A DNA stretch of 64,000 nt, taken from NCBI GenBank assembly GCA_963682175.1, contig OY821782.1, positions 1,324,501 to 1,388,500 on the forward strand, read 5' to 3'. Below the pieces are notes generated by a model that did not search any database, was not told the origin of the DNA, and was given only the letters and a program-made list of their open reading frames with translations. Both the position numbers and the translations under genes were made by a program. The DNA is from Triglochin maritima (taxonomy: Eukaryota > Streptophyta > Magnoliopsida > Alismatales > Juncaginaceae). Of the stretch, positions 29,425 through 40,812 are shown in pieces (the first letter of the stretch is position 1; every line of letters starts with the position of its first letter).

Positions 29425-31534
29425 TGTAACATCCTGAAATAGTAGAAATTTAAAAATTAAAACAATCAAGAGATTATCAGAATAAACTCATCAACGAGAA
29501 TGTTACTCATATAAATCAACAGTCGGTACACTAAAATACAACAGAGTTTGTCAAAAGACGTGATTACATCAATACAATGAGAAGACATGTACAAGCAATC
29601 ACGACGACCTCGAAGAGTCCGAAAAGGATCCTGACCCCAAAATGTGTGCGCCCCCTGTCACCACCCGGCAAAACCTACTGCGGTCCTGAAACATGAATCA
29701 AACAACGATGCCTGAGTTTCCCATTAGGAAACTCCGTATGCCAAGCTCACATATATGCATGCAATAGTACGATAAATGAACATATCATACTAGTAACATG
29801 TCATATCACATCTGCAATGCATCAAATCCCTCCAAGGGTAAACGGGACCTCAGTCCAACCACAACAACGACCCTCAACAGGGTCCACAAGGACATCAGTC
29901 CAGCAACAACAACAGGTCTCCCTCAGAAACCTACTGTAGGCACATACGGTCTTACGGACAGTACGCGACGCGTCCCCCCACACGCGACTACTCAAGCCAA
30001 AGGGATCGGTGAGGAGCGTCCGCACTTCCGCGTAAAGAACCACGTGGTCTACACCACCTTCGACAGAGTCATAGCCCAGCCGGTCAACATCCCAAGATAG
30101 GTGCCCAATCGGGGATCATCACTGGAACAACATCGGCGGTACAACATACGTCCGGCATAACATCGGACGACACAACCATAAGCCGGAACATCGTCGGCAC
30201 CATCATCGCCGGCAAAACCTCGGCGGCATCGCCAGCACAACATCGGCGGTACAACATACGTCTGACACAACATCGGACGGGTCCAGACTGTAGTCTGCAG
30301 GATCATCATGCTCCACGAGCCAAGCATCAACACGCATTGGGATCCGTGATCCCTCAGGTCTGCTACTTATCAGAGAGTAAGGCAACACCACGTCACACAA
30401 CGTCCAACACGGAGGTGGTGCGACCCAAGTGTCCACACTCTTCCACACGACGGTCCCTGGGCAGGCACGAGCACGTACCCGCCGTCACCTCCCAGCTCAT
30501 GCTCTAAGCGAGGACACAGATTTCCGTGGACAGAGTTGACACAATCACAAAACCATGAATTCAGTTCTGCACACAAACGGTCGACCGAAAAAGTCTAACC
30601 GGTCGACCGTCCCTAATAGGTTCGGTCGACCGAAAGTTTACAACGGTCGAAGTATTCTGCGCGTCACTTAAGTCCAAACGGTCGAACAACAGTCTAAAAC
30701 TGGTCGACCGAATACGAGGTCAAAATCCGGAGTTGGTCAATATCACATAAGACTATTCGATCGACCGACTCAAGGTCCCGATCGACCGAAAACTATCAGG
30801 GTCATCCTAATAGTCTACGTCATATAACGGTCGAACAATATATATAAATCGGTCGAACAACATGCATAATCATCAGGTACACTTAAGTTCCGGTCGACCC
30901 AAAAACAGGGAACGGTCGACCGAAAACTAACAGGAAGCCCCCAACTCACCAGCACACAAGCAACCGGTCGACCGCCACAATGACATCGTTCAACCGGTGT
31001 TGGTTAAAGTTGGGCAAAAACACTAAACCGGTCGACCGTTGGTCGACAACAACCCTGCACCAGCCAAGGATTTTACGCCGTTTCTCGTCGTCGGCGAGGT
31101 CTCCGACCTCCCACGACCGATCACAACTTCCCACCAACGTGGGAACAACAAAACCATACTAGAAGCCGGCACACCTCGAGAAGAAGACGGAGCGCGCCGG
31201 AGATCCGCTCAACGTCGACGCTCAACAGCAACCCTTGCACCCACGCCTCATGCTCGCACCTTTGTGACCCTGAACCCGCCTCCACACGTCGGAGTCACTG
31301 CCACACTCTCTGGATCGCCGGACAAGGAAGGAAAGTGAGAGAAGTTTGAAGATTTGAGTGAAGAAAGAATAGAGAGGAAGAAACGTTGGTTTTCTCACAA
31401 AACCAACCCAAGCACAGTAACCGACCTCCCTACCCCCATCACCCATCACAACCCACTGTTTTCTCACCCATTTCCCATGCGAAGCACCCTACTAAACAAG
31501 GGATTAGTCCAAAAACGAGGTTAGGGTCTTAACA
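29425..31534 (-). mobile_element. Solo LTR (group B) of a Ty3/Gypsy chromovirus-like element
   Basis: Read on the minus strand, this 2.1-kb segment is bounded by a TGTTAAG-type start and a GATGTTACA-type end (TGTAACATCC at 29425). It is homologous in layout to the LTRs at 34048 and 40813. Flanks are GAAAA (29420-29424) and TAAAA (31535-31539), four of five bases matching. No internal coding region adjoins it, so it is a recombinational remnant. It contains CGGTCGACCG palindromes (about 30570-31050), a repeated CATCGGCGG/CGGCA array (about 30120-30290), the shared hairpin (29708-29742) and an acceptor-like site ending at 29686. The ORFs inside are not genes. Confidence 0.8.
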
Positions 31535-31540
31535 TAAAAT

Positions 31541-31985
31541 TAGACCTGGTAATCGTGTCGTGTTCGTGTACTTTCGTGTCAGACAGTTTCGTAATCGTGT
31601 CAGGATTTCGTGTTATCTGGTTAAGTAAAATTTAAAGAAATTCCATCATGTTTAGATTGAAATTAGTTAAGTGACATGTTATATTAATATTTTTCTATAT
31701 AATTAACATATTAATTGGCCATTATTAGGTTAAAAAATAGTTAATTTCCTAACAAAAGACGTTATTCGTGTCAGTTTCGTGTAAAAAACTAAAATATCGT
31801 GTAATCGTACCGTGTTTGTGTCAAATCGTGTACTAATTATTTTATGTTTATATCTTGATAAATAATCATAATAAAGTATTTCAACCACATAAAAAATTTC
31901 GTGTCATGTCGTGTAAAAATCGTGTCACCATATCGTGTCGTGTTCGTGTCGTGTTATCGTGTCGTGTCAGAAATTGTCAGGCCTA
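31541..31985. mobile_element. Non-autonomous hAT-like element inserted at the end of the solo LTR
   Basis: Ends are TAGACCTGGTAAT and ATTGTCAGGCCTA (near inverted repeats), flanked by perfect CATAAAAT duplications at 31533-31540 and 31986-31993. The first two bases of the left duplication are the last two of the LTR, so this element landed after the LTR did. The interior is rich in CGTGTCGTGTTCGTGTC units, like the element at 6568-7066. Confidence 0.85.
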
Positions 31986-32729
31986 CATAAAATGTTGATG
32001 ATGAAACACAAACTACTTAATTTGTGTGTTTTATGTTTTTTTGCCGTAATAATATGGTTTCAAAATAAAGCATCCTGAGGTGTTTCTAACCGTCCAAATG
32101 CACATTGATCGTGAGTTGTGCGTGCTGTTAAGTATTACGAGGATGAATATGTAAAGAAGTATTGCATGCAATGAGAAGAAAGTTATTTACTCCCCACATC
32201 CTTTTATAGGATCAAAATGAAAACATGATTTATAGTAGATGTTCCCATTAGATAGTTGTCTTCAAACAGTCAATACTAGGATCCAACTCCAACCAGAAGT
32301 TAATTTAGACCAAAATAAAAAGAAACTAGAAGTTTAGATAGAATTTAGTATATAATTCTTATCAAGAAAAACATCAAGTTTCTATATACAAAAGCTTAGA
32401 GACGGTCAAACACAATTCTTTAATTGTTGCATTAATGGATCGAGCGATACATATGTATGTTGAAATTAAGTCTTTAAAGAATACCATCAATGCAAGATGC
32501 AAAGAAGGAATTTCATTTGACAGTCTTAAAAGGATCTATATGCTTAACATGCTAACTTTACGTTGAAGAATAACACACATTGAAAAGTAATAGCTTCTCT
32601 CAAAATTTTAAAAAAAAACCCGGTTTGAGAACAACCAATTGGTGTTACCGTTGTAATTTGGTAGAATAAGCCAGCTCTTAGGTAGTTAGGTTCAAATGTC
32701 AGATCATACCATTTGGTGTCTTGGATTAC

Positions 32730-33360
32730 TACCAAGGTTTTCAGAACCGAACCGGTCATGGAATCCGGTTTGATAAAGTTTTGGTTCAATGTTGTCGAAC
32801 CATGTGCCAATTACGGTCGGATCATTTATGACGTCAGCATTTTTGAGACCCGAAGTTGGACCGGACTGAATAAATATTAACGGTTTGACTAGTGGTCAGA
32901 CCGGTTTGAACCGATTTCTGTAAAATCATTTAATATATACACATCAAACGTTAAATATGATTCATGATATCAAACACAATTTGATTAACTGAACAATTTT
33001 GTTATCTTTACTTAACTCAACAAATTTGCTTGAATAAGAATTAAAGAAATTATTATTTGGATTAAGAATCTAAAATCAAAATCAACCTTCAATATTATCT
33101 ATGACATCATACTTACGAAAGAGTTTGGTGAGGGAGAGTAGGGTTTGTGGGTGGTGGATTTTTGTTTGTAAGAATTGCAAAAAAAACCCTCAAATTTTTT
33201 GATTTTAAACAATTAGGAAAATTTGAAATATTTTTATGTCCGATCAGACCAACCGGTCCAATCAAATGGTTCGACCCGGTTCAAAACGGTTCGACTAGAT
33301 GCTCGATTTTCTAGCTGAACCAGCCGCTACACCATCGGTTCCGTCGGACCGGGACGTAGT
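32730..33360. repeat. CCGGTT-rich dispersed repeat, probably a MITE
   Basis: Both ends are dense in AACCGG/CCGGTT and GGTTCGA words (AACCGAACCGG near 32745; CGGTTCCGTCGGACCGGG near 33340), with AT-rich DNA between. Its exact ends and target duplication were not resolved. A shorter element with similar words is at 46365-46557. Confidence 0.5.
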
Positions 33361-33875
33361 AAAGTAAAATGTGAGCAAATTGGGTTACTACTTTCGGACG
33401 GTTGAGATCCTTCCCAACCCGTCAGCCCTTGTGGGCCTTCTGGGTTGAACCGTGGGATATAGGTCGATTGTTACTTTATTCTACAATCTAGACCTAGATG
33501 ATGGGTCGGACCAGCCCATCTATTTTTTTTAAGTACCTTCGAAAATCCTAAAAAATAATTAAAATACCTCAAAAATTACAAAATTACCTTTTAAAAAACC
33601 ACGTCTACTACAATCTACAAACTATTCAAAAAAGAAAATAAAACTGAGTAAAGATATATGGTATATGTATAAATTGGTATATCTTTCGTTCTTGCAATAA
33701 CATAAGACAATTGAACCCGTCAACACGAGATCATATTCAGAGTGCAATTGAGGATAACTCCATAAAGCGAACATTTTTTTAATATATAAATGAAAGAAAA
33801 CATTAAAAACATTGAAAAAGTGACCCATTCTGCGAGGTCTACATGGTATATTCCTACCTTAGATTCTCACTAGAC

Positions 33876-34047
33876 ATGCAATTTCAGAATTTTAAGCTTA
33901 TCTACATGCAGTTTCAGAATATCACGCTTACCAACATGCCATTTCAGAATATCACGCTTACCAACATGCAATTTCAGACCCAGAAGTTTATGAACCACAA
34001 ATGTGTCAACCAACACAAATGTGTCAACCAATATGTGTGATTCATTG
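33876..34047 (+). repeat. Upstream repeats of the second ACC-oxidase promoter, ending at the retrotransposon insertion site
   Basis: Four ~31-bp ACATGCAATTTCAGA units are followed by AACCACAAATGTGT words and TGTGTGATTCATTG. The same order occurs at 24480-24618. The sequence breaks at 34047 and resumes at 42994 after the retrotransposon. Confidence 0.8.
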
Positions 34048-36228
34048 TGTTATGTCCCTAACCCGGATTAGGATTGGATTAGGGTTAAGTGAGGTTTGAC
34101 TTGGAGGAGAGAGGAGGTATGGTGGAGTTGTTGTGGAGGTATGGGTTGGAGTGTAGGAGTATGGTGTAGGGTGAGGGTGAGGTGTTGGGGGTAGAGTATT
34201 TAAGTTGGGTTTTCTCTCTCTCTCTCCCTTACTTGCTCTCTCTCACTCTCTCTCCATTTTTCTGTCCGGCGACCAGCGGAGGAAGAAGGCGCGGAGGCTC
34301 CGGCGTGAGGAGGTCGCGGCGAGGAGGAGGTTGCGCGTGCGGAGGTGCGGAGGCGCGAGCGTTGCTCCGGCGTTTCTCCGTCGTTGGTTGAGGTATGCCG
34401 CTCATTAGTGTGATTTTGTTGCTCACCCTTGTGGAAGGGTGTTGTTGGTCGGTCGGGGGAGGTCGAGGACCTCTCCGGCGACGCGTTCTTCGTAAATCCT
34501 CGGCTGGCGCGAGGTTGAAGACGACCAACGGTCGACCGGGTCCTTCGGGCGGTCGACCGTTTTAGCACTGTTTGCCCGACTTTAACCTTCACCGGTCGAA
34601 CGATGCCTTGGGGCGGTCGACCGGTAGTGCATTATTGCTGGTGAGTTGGGATTTTCTACCTGTTATCGGTCGACCGGTCCTTGTTGTGTTCGACCGGAAC
34701 TTAAGTGTACCTGTTATTATTGTTTGATTGTTCGACCGATTTTATATTGCGTTCGACCGATTGCATGTTTGTTCGACCGGTAGTATGTTTACGTTCGACC
34801 GTTTGATGACGTAGAATACTAGGTTGACCCTGTTAGTTTTCGGTCGACCGGGACCCATGAGTCGGTCGACCGATAGATTGGATTTGATGTTGACCAGACT
34901 CCGGATTTTGACCTCGTTCGGTCGACCGGTTTTAGACTTTTGTTCGACCGTTGGGGAATTAGTGTTGCGCAGTGAGTTCTACCGATTCAGACTTTCGGTC
35001 GACCGAATTCCTCGTGAAAACGGTCGACCGGTTAGACTATTTCGGTCGACCGAATCTGCTCAGAACTGAATTCCTGGGTCCCGTTGTGAATGCCAACTTT
35101 GTCCACGGAAACCCGTGTCCTCGCCTTGTGCGTGAGCCGGGAGGTGACGGTGGGCGCATGATGCGTGCCTGCCCAGGGACCGCCGTTGGGAAGAGTGTGG
35201 GTGTTCGGGACGCGTCAGCTCCATGTATGGACCGTGACTTTTGAGATGTGTGTTGGCACTTTGTAGTATAGCAGGCCTGAGGGATCGCGGATCCCAGTGT
35301 TGATGTTTGTGCGAGCACGCAACTGGCGTTGGGTGAGGTGACTACCGGCCCACGGGCTACGGAGGTCGCTGCCCTGCTTTTATAGCGGCGCGGTTGGTGT
35401 TCGCGGCTCGAGGAGCCCGATGACCTGGCAGACTTCGGTCTGGATCTGTCCGATGCTGTGCCGGACTGTTGTGATGGACCACCGATGCTGTGCCGGTGAT
35501 GCCGCCGAGGTTGTGCCGGCGATGATGATTGTTGGGCCGAGGCTGTGCCGGCTTGTTGTTTTCCTCGGCTGGGCACCTACCGAGATGATGTTGTTATACC
35601 TTCCGGGCGACGGCCCCGTTGGTCCCTGTGGCCCCGACCACTGAGATTTACAGATCTGTTTCTATCGGCGCGTAGACGTGACAGAGGCTCCCTGCCGAAC
35701 CCTTGAGTAGTGTAGCTGCGTGTGGGGGGTGCGATGTCGCGGGCTACTAGACTGCATGTGCCTGCAGTAGGTCTCTTCGGGAGACCCGATGTTTGATTGT
35801 CGGACTGATGTCCTGTTTTACCCTTCGGGGGAACTGCTTTCCATTTCTGTTGATGCCATGACATGCTACTAGTATGATAGGTTCATTATGTGATGCATGC
35901 ATATAGGTGGGTTGGCATACGGGGTTTCCTTCTGGAAACTCAGGCATTGTTGTTGCATCTTTTTCAGGACCGCAGTAGGTCCGGGTGGGTGGTGACCGAG
36001 GACGGAGCGCTTTGGAGTCGGATCCTCTTCGGCAGTTGCTAGACCGTACGACTACTTGTATTCTCTTCCATTGTATCCGTATTGTAGTCGTATTTCTTTT
36101 GGAAAACTCCTTGTATTTTGGGTGCACCCGGATTTATATATTTATATATTCGTGACGTTCCCGCGTGAGTTGTCTGTTATGTTGGTTATTTTGAAATTTT
36201 AAATCTTCCGCTGTTTCGGGACGTTACA
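34048..36228 (+). repeat. 5' LTR (2,181 bp), group A
   Basis: It contains a TATTTAAG box at 34197-34204 followed by a CT-rich leader. A splice-donor-like GAG|GTATGCC follows at 34392/34393. Next is an array of about ten CGGTCGACCG decamers plus about seven GTTCGACCG half-type sites (34529-35050), then a CTGTGCCGG motif array (about 35450-35545). The hairpin at 35914-35949, an acceptor-like TTTTTCAG ending at 35967 and a GGTGGTGACCGAGGA block complete it. Confidence 0.95.
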
Positions 36229-36231
36229 ACT

Positions 36232-36243
36232 TGGTATCAGAGC
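36232..36243 (+). other. Primer binding site (initiator tRNA-Met)
   Basis: TGGTATCAGAGC, three bases after the 5' LTR, is complementary to the 3' end of plant initiator tRNA-Met. This is the standard primer of this lineage. Confidence 0.92.
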
Positions 36244-36360
36244 GGTCGATTCCTGTGTCTTCGTCTAAAGAACCACCCTTAGGAGTAGTGCTAGAGGCAT
36301 GCATTAATTTCGTAGCTCATGCATGCATTGTTGCTTATCTGTTGGTTGTTGTGGTGACAG

Positions 36361-39300
36361 ATGACACCTAGGCGCGTGAGGAGTTCTCCACGCGATCGTG
36401 ATCCCAGTGACGACACTTCAGGTGCTCAGTGGGACAGGCTGGGCGAGTTTCTGGAGCGTCAGGCTGCTCAGAGCGCTCAGAGCGGGGTGGGAGCTGAGCA
36501 CGATCGGTTCATGCGTCAGCACCCGCCGACTTTTGATGGCAGGAGGGCCCCAGAGGTTGCAGAGGACTGGGTCTTCAGGATGGAGAAGATCTTCCGCGCT
36601 ATTGGTGTAGCACCTGGGAGGATGGTGGAGCTGGCCACCTATGTGTTCGATGGCGAGGCCGCCAACTGGTGGAGGTCCACGTCCACAGTATTGTTTGATG
36701 ATCGTCTGGATGTGAGCTGGGAGGAGTTTTTGGAGGTGTTCCACGAGCAGTACTTCCCCCAGCATGTCAGGGATCAGAAGAGGGAGGAGTTCATGTCGCT
36801 GGAGCAGAAGGACATGACACTGACGAGCTACATCAGCAGGTTCAACGCTTTGGAGCGTTACTGCCCTGAGATTTGTGTGACCCCAGAGCAGCGGGCGAGG
36901 AAGTTCGTGAAGGGACTGAGACAGCCGCTTCGATCTCGGGTGATCAACAGCATGCCGCGGACCCTTGCAGATGCGGTGAAGCATGCTACGATCATCGAGC
37001 AGGACCAGAGGGAGTGTATTCAGGAGGCGCGGAAGGCGCCAGTGAGCACCGGCAGCAGAGTAGCTGGTCGTGGTGCAGGGAACTCGGGCAAGAGGCCCAG
37101 GTTCGATGGTGGAGGAGCACGTCAGTCTGGAGCGTGCACTTACTGCGGGAGGTTCCATCCAGGACAGGAGTGTCCCCGTCGGACTGGAGCTTGTATGGGA
37201 TGCGGTCAGATGGGACATTTTGTCCGTGAGTGTCCTCAGAGGCAGGGAGAGCCGAGCAGGAGGCCGGGACCACCAGCAGTAGGCAGAGGCGGAGGTAGCC
37301 GATCAGTTGTTGCACCGGGGCAGAGCAGGAGGACTGGGCGAGTCTTCACTATCCAGGCTGAGGAGGCGAGGGACTCCAACACCGTCGTGGAAGGTACGCT
37401 TTCAGTTTCTGGTTCTGTAGCGCGTGTGTTGTTTGATTGCGGCGCCACTCACTCCTTCATTTCGGAGAAGTTTGCTGGCGAGTTGGGTCGGACCCCTGTG
37501 CTGCTGACTGATGTTTTGGAGGTCAGCACGCCCATGGGTGAGGTGGGCACTGTGGGGAGCTTTTTCCCCGGCACCACAGTTGCTTCGGGAGACCACGATT
37601 TTCCGGCAGATCTGGTCTTGTTACCGATGGTGGACTTCGACGTCATACTGGGGATGGACTGGCTGTCCCGGTACGACGTGCGGGTCTTTTGCCGTGAGAA
37701 GAAGATCCTGATTCCGATGAAGGGTTTGCCAGATGTTCTGATCAGAGGTGCGAGGAGCAGAGGGGGTCGTCTGATTGTGTCTGCAGTTAGGGCACAGAGA
37801 CTGATGCAGCGGGGATGCAGAGCGTTTGTGGCCACGCTGGTAGTTCCTGATCCTGAGACGAGGAGGCTGGAGGACATAGAGATTGTGCAGGAGTTTCCGG
37901 ATGTGTGTCCAGCGGAGATTCCAGCTTTACCGCCGCACCGAGAGATCGAGTTCGGCATCGAGCTGGTAGCGGGTACGACACCTCAGTCGAAGGCACCGTA
38001 TCGTATGGCACCTGCAGAGTTGACAGAGCTGAAGAAGCAATTGCAGGAGTTGATGGAGTCCGGGTTCATTCGACCGAGTGTTTCTCCATGGGGAGCGCCT
38101 GTGCTCTTCGTGAAGAAGAAGGATGGGTCGTTGCGGATGTGCATCGACTACAGGATGCTGAATAAGGTTACCGTTCGGAATCGGTATCCTTTGCCCAGGA
38201 TTGATGATTTGTTTGATCAGTTGCAGACGGCGAGAGTGTTCTCGAAGATCGATCTGCGTTCGGGTTATCATCAGTTGCGGATCAGGGAGGCAGATGTTCA
38301 GAAGACAGCCTTCAGGACGCGGTACGGCCACTACGAGTTCTTGGTGATGCCATTTGGACTGACGAATGCGCCTGCAGCATTCATGGATCTGATGAATAGG
38401 ACCTTCCAGCCGTACCTCGACAGATTTGTCGTTGTATTCGTAGACGACATTTTGATATACTCGCCTGACCGGGAGCAGCATCGAGAGCACCTGAGGATTG
38501 TGCTTGGCATCTTGAGGGATCAGCAGCTATATGCCAAGTACACGAAGTGCGAGTTTTGGTTGGATCAGGTGGCTTTTCTGGGGCATATTGTGTCAGCGGA
38601 TGGGATTTCAGTGGATCCGGCGAAGGTCGAGGCAGTGACTCAGTGGAGAGCCCCGACGAGCGTGACGGAGATCAGGAGTTTCGTAGGTCTGGAAGGGTAT
38701 TACAGACGGTTTATCCAGGATTTCTCCAGACTTGCATCGCCGCTGACAGCATTGACGCAGAAAGGCGTCAAGTTCGTTTGGTCCCAGAAGTGCGAGGACA
38801 GCTTTCAGGAGCTGAAGAGGCGATTGACGACAGCACCTATTCTGACGCTACCGAGTGGCAGTGGAGGCTACGTGATTTACAGCGATGCATCCGGGATAGG
38901 CTTGGGTTGTGTCCTGATGCAGCATGGGAAGGTGGTCGCGTACGCTTCGAGGCAGCTGAAGGTGCACGAGAAGAACTACCCGACTCACGATCTGGAGTTA
39001 GCAGCAGTAGTTCATGCGTTGAAGACCTGGCGGCACTATCTGTACGGCGAGCAGTTCGAGGTCTTCACCGATCATCAGAGTCTGAAGTACTTGTTCTCGC
39101 AGAAGGAGCTGAATATGAGGCAGCGCAGATGGCTCGAGTTCATTAAGGACTACGACTTCACCATTTCCTATCATCCGGGGAAGGCGAATTCGGTTGCAGA
39201 TGCGCTGAGCAGGAAGGTGGAGGTTTCAGTCGCGAGTCTGTGCATCCAGGAGTGGAGGCTACTCGAGGCCTTGTCAGAGTGGAGACCGTTCACAGAGGGT

Positions 39301-40770
39301 GCAGAGGGAGCAGTGATTGCTGGGCTTCGGGTGGAGCCGCAGACTGTCTCACGGTTAGTTCAGGCTCAGCAGGGGGATGAGGAGTTAGCTGGTCTGCTAC
39401 AGTTGGCTTCCAGAGATGGATCAGATTTCAGTGTGGGGGTTGATGGTGGTCTGAGGTTCAGGAGTCGGATTTGGGTGCCGAAGGTTGATGGGCTGAGAGA
39501 TGACATCATGGAGGAGGCACACCGAGCCAGATACACCATTCACCCGGGGAGCACGAAGATGTATAAGGACCTGCAGCGGAACTTCTGGTGGAAGGGCATG
39601 AAGAAGGATATTGCAGAGTTTGTGGAGCGATGCTTGGTCTGCCAGCAGGTGAAGATTGAGCATCAGAGGCCAGCAGGACCGATGCAGTGTATTGAGCTTC
39701 CTGAGTGGAAGTGGGAGCACGTGACGATGGATTTTGTCACGGGATTGCCGAAGACGAGGAGATTCCACGACGCGATTTGGGTGATAGTCGATCGACTGAC
39801 CAAGTCGGCGCATTTCTTAGCGATCAGGACCACGTTGCCTTTGGAGGGTCTGGCTAAGTTGTACGTGGAGGAGATAGTCAGGTTACATGGAGTGCCAGTG
39901 AGCATCATCTCCGATCGAGATCCTCGTTTCACTTCCAGATTTTGGGGGAGTCTGCAGCAGGCCTTGGGGACGCGTCTGAGATTCAGTACAGCGTTTCATC
40001 CGCAGACCGATGGTCAGTCAGAGAGGACGATACAGACCTTGGAGGATATGCTGAGAGCATGCACACTGGATTGGGCAGGGCACTGGGATGAGCACCTGCC
40101 GCTGATAGAGTTCGCCTACAACAACAGCTACCACTCGAGTATTGGGATGGCGCCGTACGAGGCATTGTACGGGAGGCCTTGCAGATCACCGGTATGCTGG
40201 AGTGATGTGGGCGAGAGGCAGTTAGTTGGGCCAGAGATCGTGCAGATGTATGCAGAGAAGGTGGATGTGATCAGGAGGAGACTGGCCACAGCGCAGAGCA
40301 GGCAGAAGAGTTATGCAGATCGACGCAGACGAGCGCTGAGTTTCGAGGTGGGCGACCATGTGTTTCTGAAGATTTCCCCAGCCAGAGGTGTGATGAGGTT
40401 TGGGAAGAAGGGGAAGCTCAGTCCGAGATATGTCGGACCGTTTGAGATCCTCGACCGGGTTGGAGAGGTTGCCTACAGGATTGCATTGCCGCCGCAGTTT
40501 TCAGGTCTGCACAATGTCTTCCATGTGTCTATGCTGAGGAAGTACGTTGCAGATCCGTCACACGTTATCGAGATTGCAGTGCCAGAGATTCAGCAGGACT
40601 TGTCGCTCGAGGAGAGACCAGTCGAGATTGTTGATCGCATGGATCACCAGCTCAGGAGGAGGACCATTCCGATGGTGAAGGTCAGGTGGCAGCATCACAG
40701 CGAGCGCGAGGCCACTTGGGAGATTGAGGAGGATGTCAGAAGGCAGTATCCAGAGCTCTTCGGTGAGTAG
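36361..40770 (+). CDS. Gag-Pol polyprotein of the chromovirus, 1469 aa, uninterrupted
   Basis: Gag spans residues 1 to about 300. It has the retrotransposon-gag core (ANWWRS near 101) and two CCHC knuckles at about 259-291. The aspartic protease site is FDCGATHSF near 358, a DCG variant of the usual DSG/DTG. Reverse transcriptase shows [13 protein letters not shown], followed by RNase H ([12 protein letters not shown]). Integrase has the HHCC finger ending CLVCQ and the DDE residues in [19 protein letters not shown] and [11 protein letters not shown]. The last ~55 residues ([20 protein letters not shown]) form a chromodomain-like module, which steers integration toward specific chromatin in chromoviruses. 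Length and order are normal for Tekay. The frame starts 118 bases after the primer site. Codon use is GC-richer than the surrounding genes. Confidence 0.96.
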   Translation: MTPRRVRSSPRDRDPSDDTSGAQWDRLGEFLERQAAQSAQSGVGAEHDRFMRQHPPTFDGRRAPEVAEDWVFRMEKIFRAIGVAPGRMVELATYVFDGEAANWWRSTSTVLFDDRLDVSWEEFLEVFHEQYFPQHVRDQKREEFMSLEQKDMTLTSYISRFNALERYCPEICVTPEQRARKFVKGLRQPLRSRVINSMPRTLADAVKHATIIEQDQRECIQEARKAPVSTGSRVAGRGAGNSGKRPRFDGGGARQSGACTYCGRFHPGQECPRRTGACMGCGQMGHFVRECPQRQGEPSRRPGPPAVGRGGGSRSVVAPGQSRRTGRVFTIQAEEARDSNTVVEGTLSVSGSVARVLFDCGATHSFISEKFAGELGRTPVLLTDVLEVSTPMGEVGTVGSFFPGTTVASGDHDFPADLVLLPMVDFDVILGMDWLSRYDVRVFCREKKILIPMKGLPDVLIRGARSRGGRLIVSAVRAQRLMQRGCRAFVATLVVPDPETRRLEDIEIVQEFPDVCPAEIPALPPHREIEFGIELVAGTTPQSKAPYRMAPAELTELKKQLQELMESGFIRPSVSPWGAPVLFVKKKDGSLRMCIDYRMLNKVTVRNRYPLPRIDDLFDQLQTARVFSKIDLRSGYHQLRIREADVQKTAFRTRYGHYEFLVMPFGLTNAPAAFMDLMNRTFQPYLDRFVVVFVDDILIYSPDREQHREHLRIVLGILRDQQLYAKYTKCEFWLDQVAFLGHIVSADGISVDPAKVEAVTQWRAPTSVTEIRSFVGLEGYYRRFIQDFSRLASPLTALTQKGVKFVWSQKCEDSFQELKRRLTTAPILTLPSGSGGYVIYSDASGIGLGCVLMQHGKVVAYASRQLKVHEKNYPTHDLELAAVVHALKTWRHYLYGEQFEVFTDHQSLKYLFSQKELNMRQRRWLEFIKDYDFTISYHPGKANSVADALSRKVEVSVASLCIQEWRLLEALSEWRPFTEGAEGAVIAGLRVEPQTVSRLVQAQQGDEELAGLLQLASRDGSDFSVGVDGGLRFRSRIWVPKVDGLRDDIMEEAHRARYTIHPGSTKMYKDLQRNFWWKGMKKDIAEFVERCLVCQQVKIEHQRPAGPMQCIELPEWKWEHVTMDFVTGLPKTRRFHDAIWVIVDRLTKSAHFLAIRTTLPLEGLAKLYVEEIVRLHGVPVSIISDRDPRFTSRFWGSLQQALGTRLRFSTAFHPQTDGQSERTIQTLEDMLRACTLDWAGHWDEHLPLIEFAYNNSYHSSIGMAPYEALYGRPCRSPVCWSDVGERQLVGPEIVQMYAEKVDVIRRRLATAQSRQKSYADRRRRALSFEVGDHVFLKISPARGVMRFGKKGKLSPRYVGPFEILDRVGEVAYRIALPPQFSGLHNVFHVSMLRKYVADPSHVIEIAVPEIQQDLSLEERPVEIVDRMDHQLRRRTIPMVKVRWQHHSEREATWEIEEDVRRQYPELFGE

Positions 40771-40799
40771 TTGCCTTGATTTCGGGACGAAATCCTTTT

Positions 40800-40812
40800 A
40801 AGTTGGGTGGAT
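40800..40812 (+). other. Polypurine tract region
   Basis: AAGTTGGGTGGAT directly abuts the 3' LTR. It is the conserved Del/Tekay plus-strand priming context, although interrupted by T residues. Confidence 0.75.

Noticed and set aside
29798..31467. Several ~60-100 codon frames on both strands
   Set aside because: They lie within solo LTR B. Their content reflects CGGTCGACCG and CGGCGG repeats.
34200..36127. Open frames of 90-180 codons on both strands of the LTRs
   Set aside because: Identical copies occur in both LTRs. They have no domains and overlap leader, palindrome and motif arrays.
36418..39932. Antisense open frames across gag-pol
   Set aside because: They are shadows of the GC-rich polyprotein frame, with no independent support.
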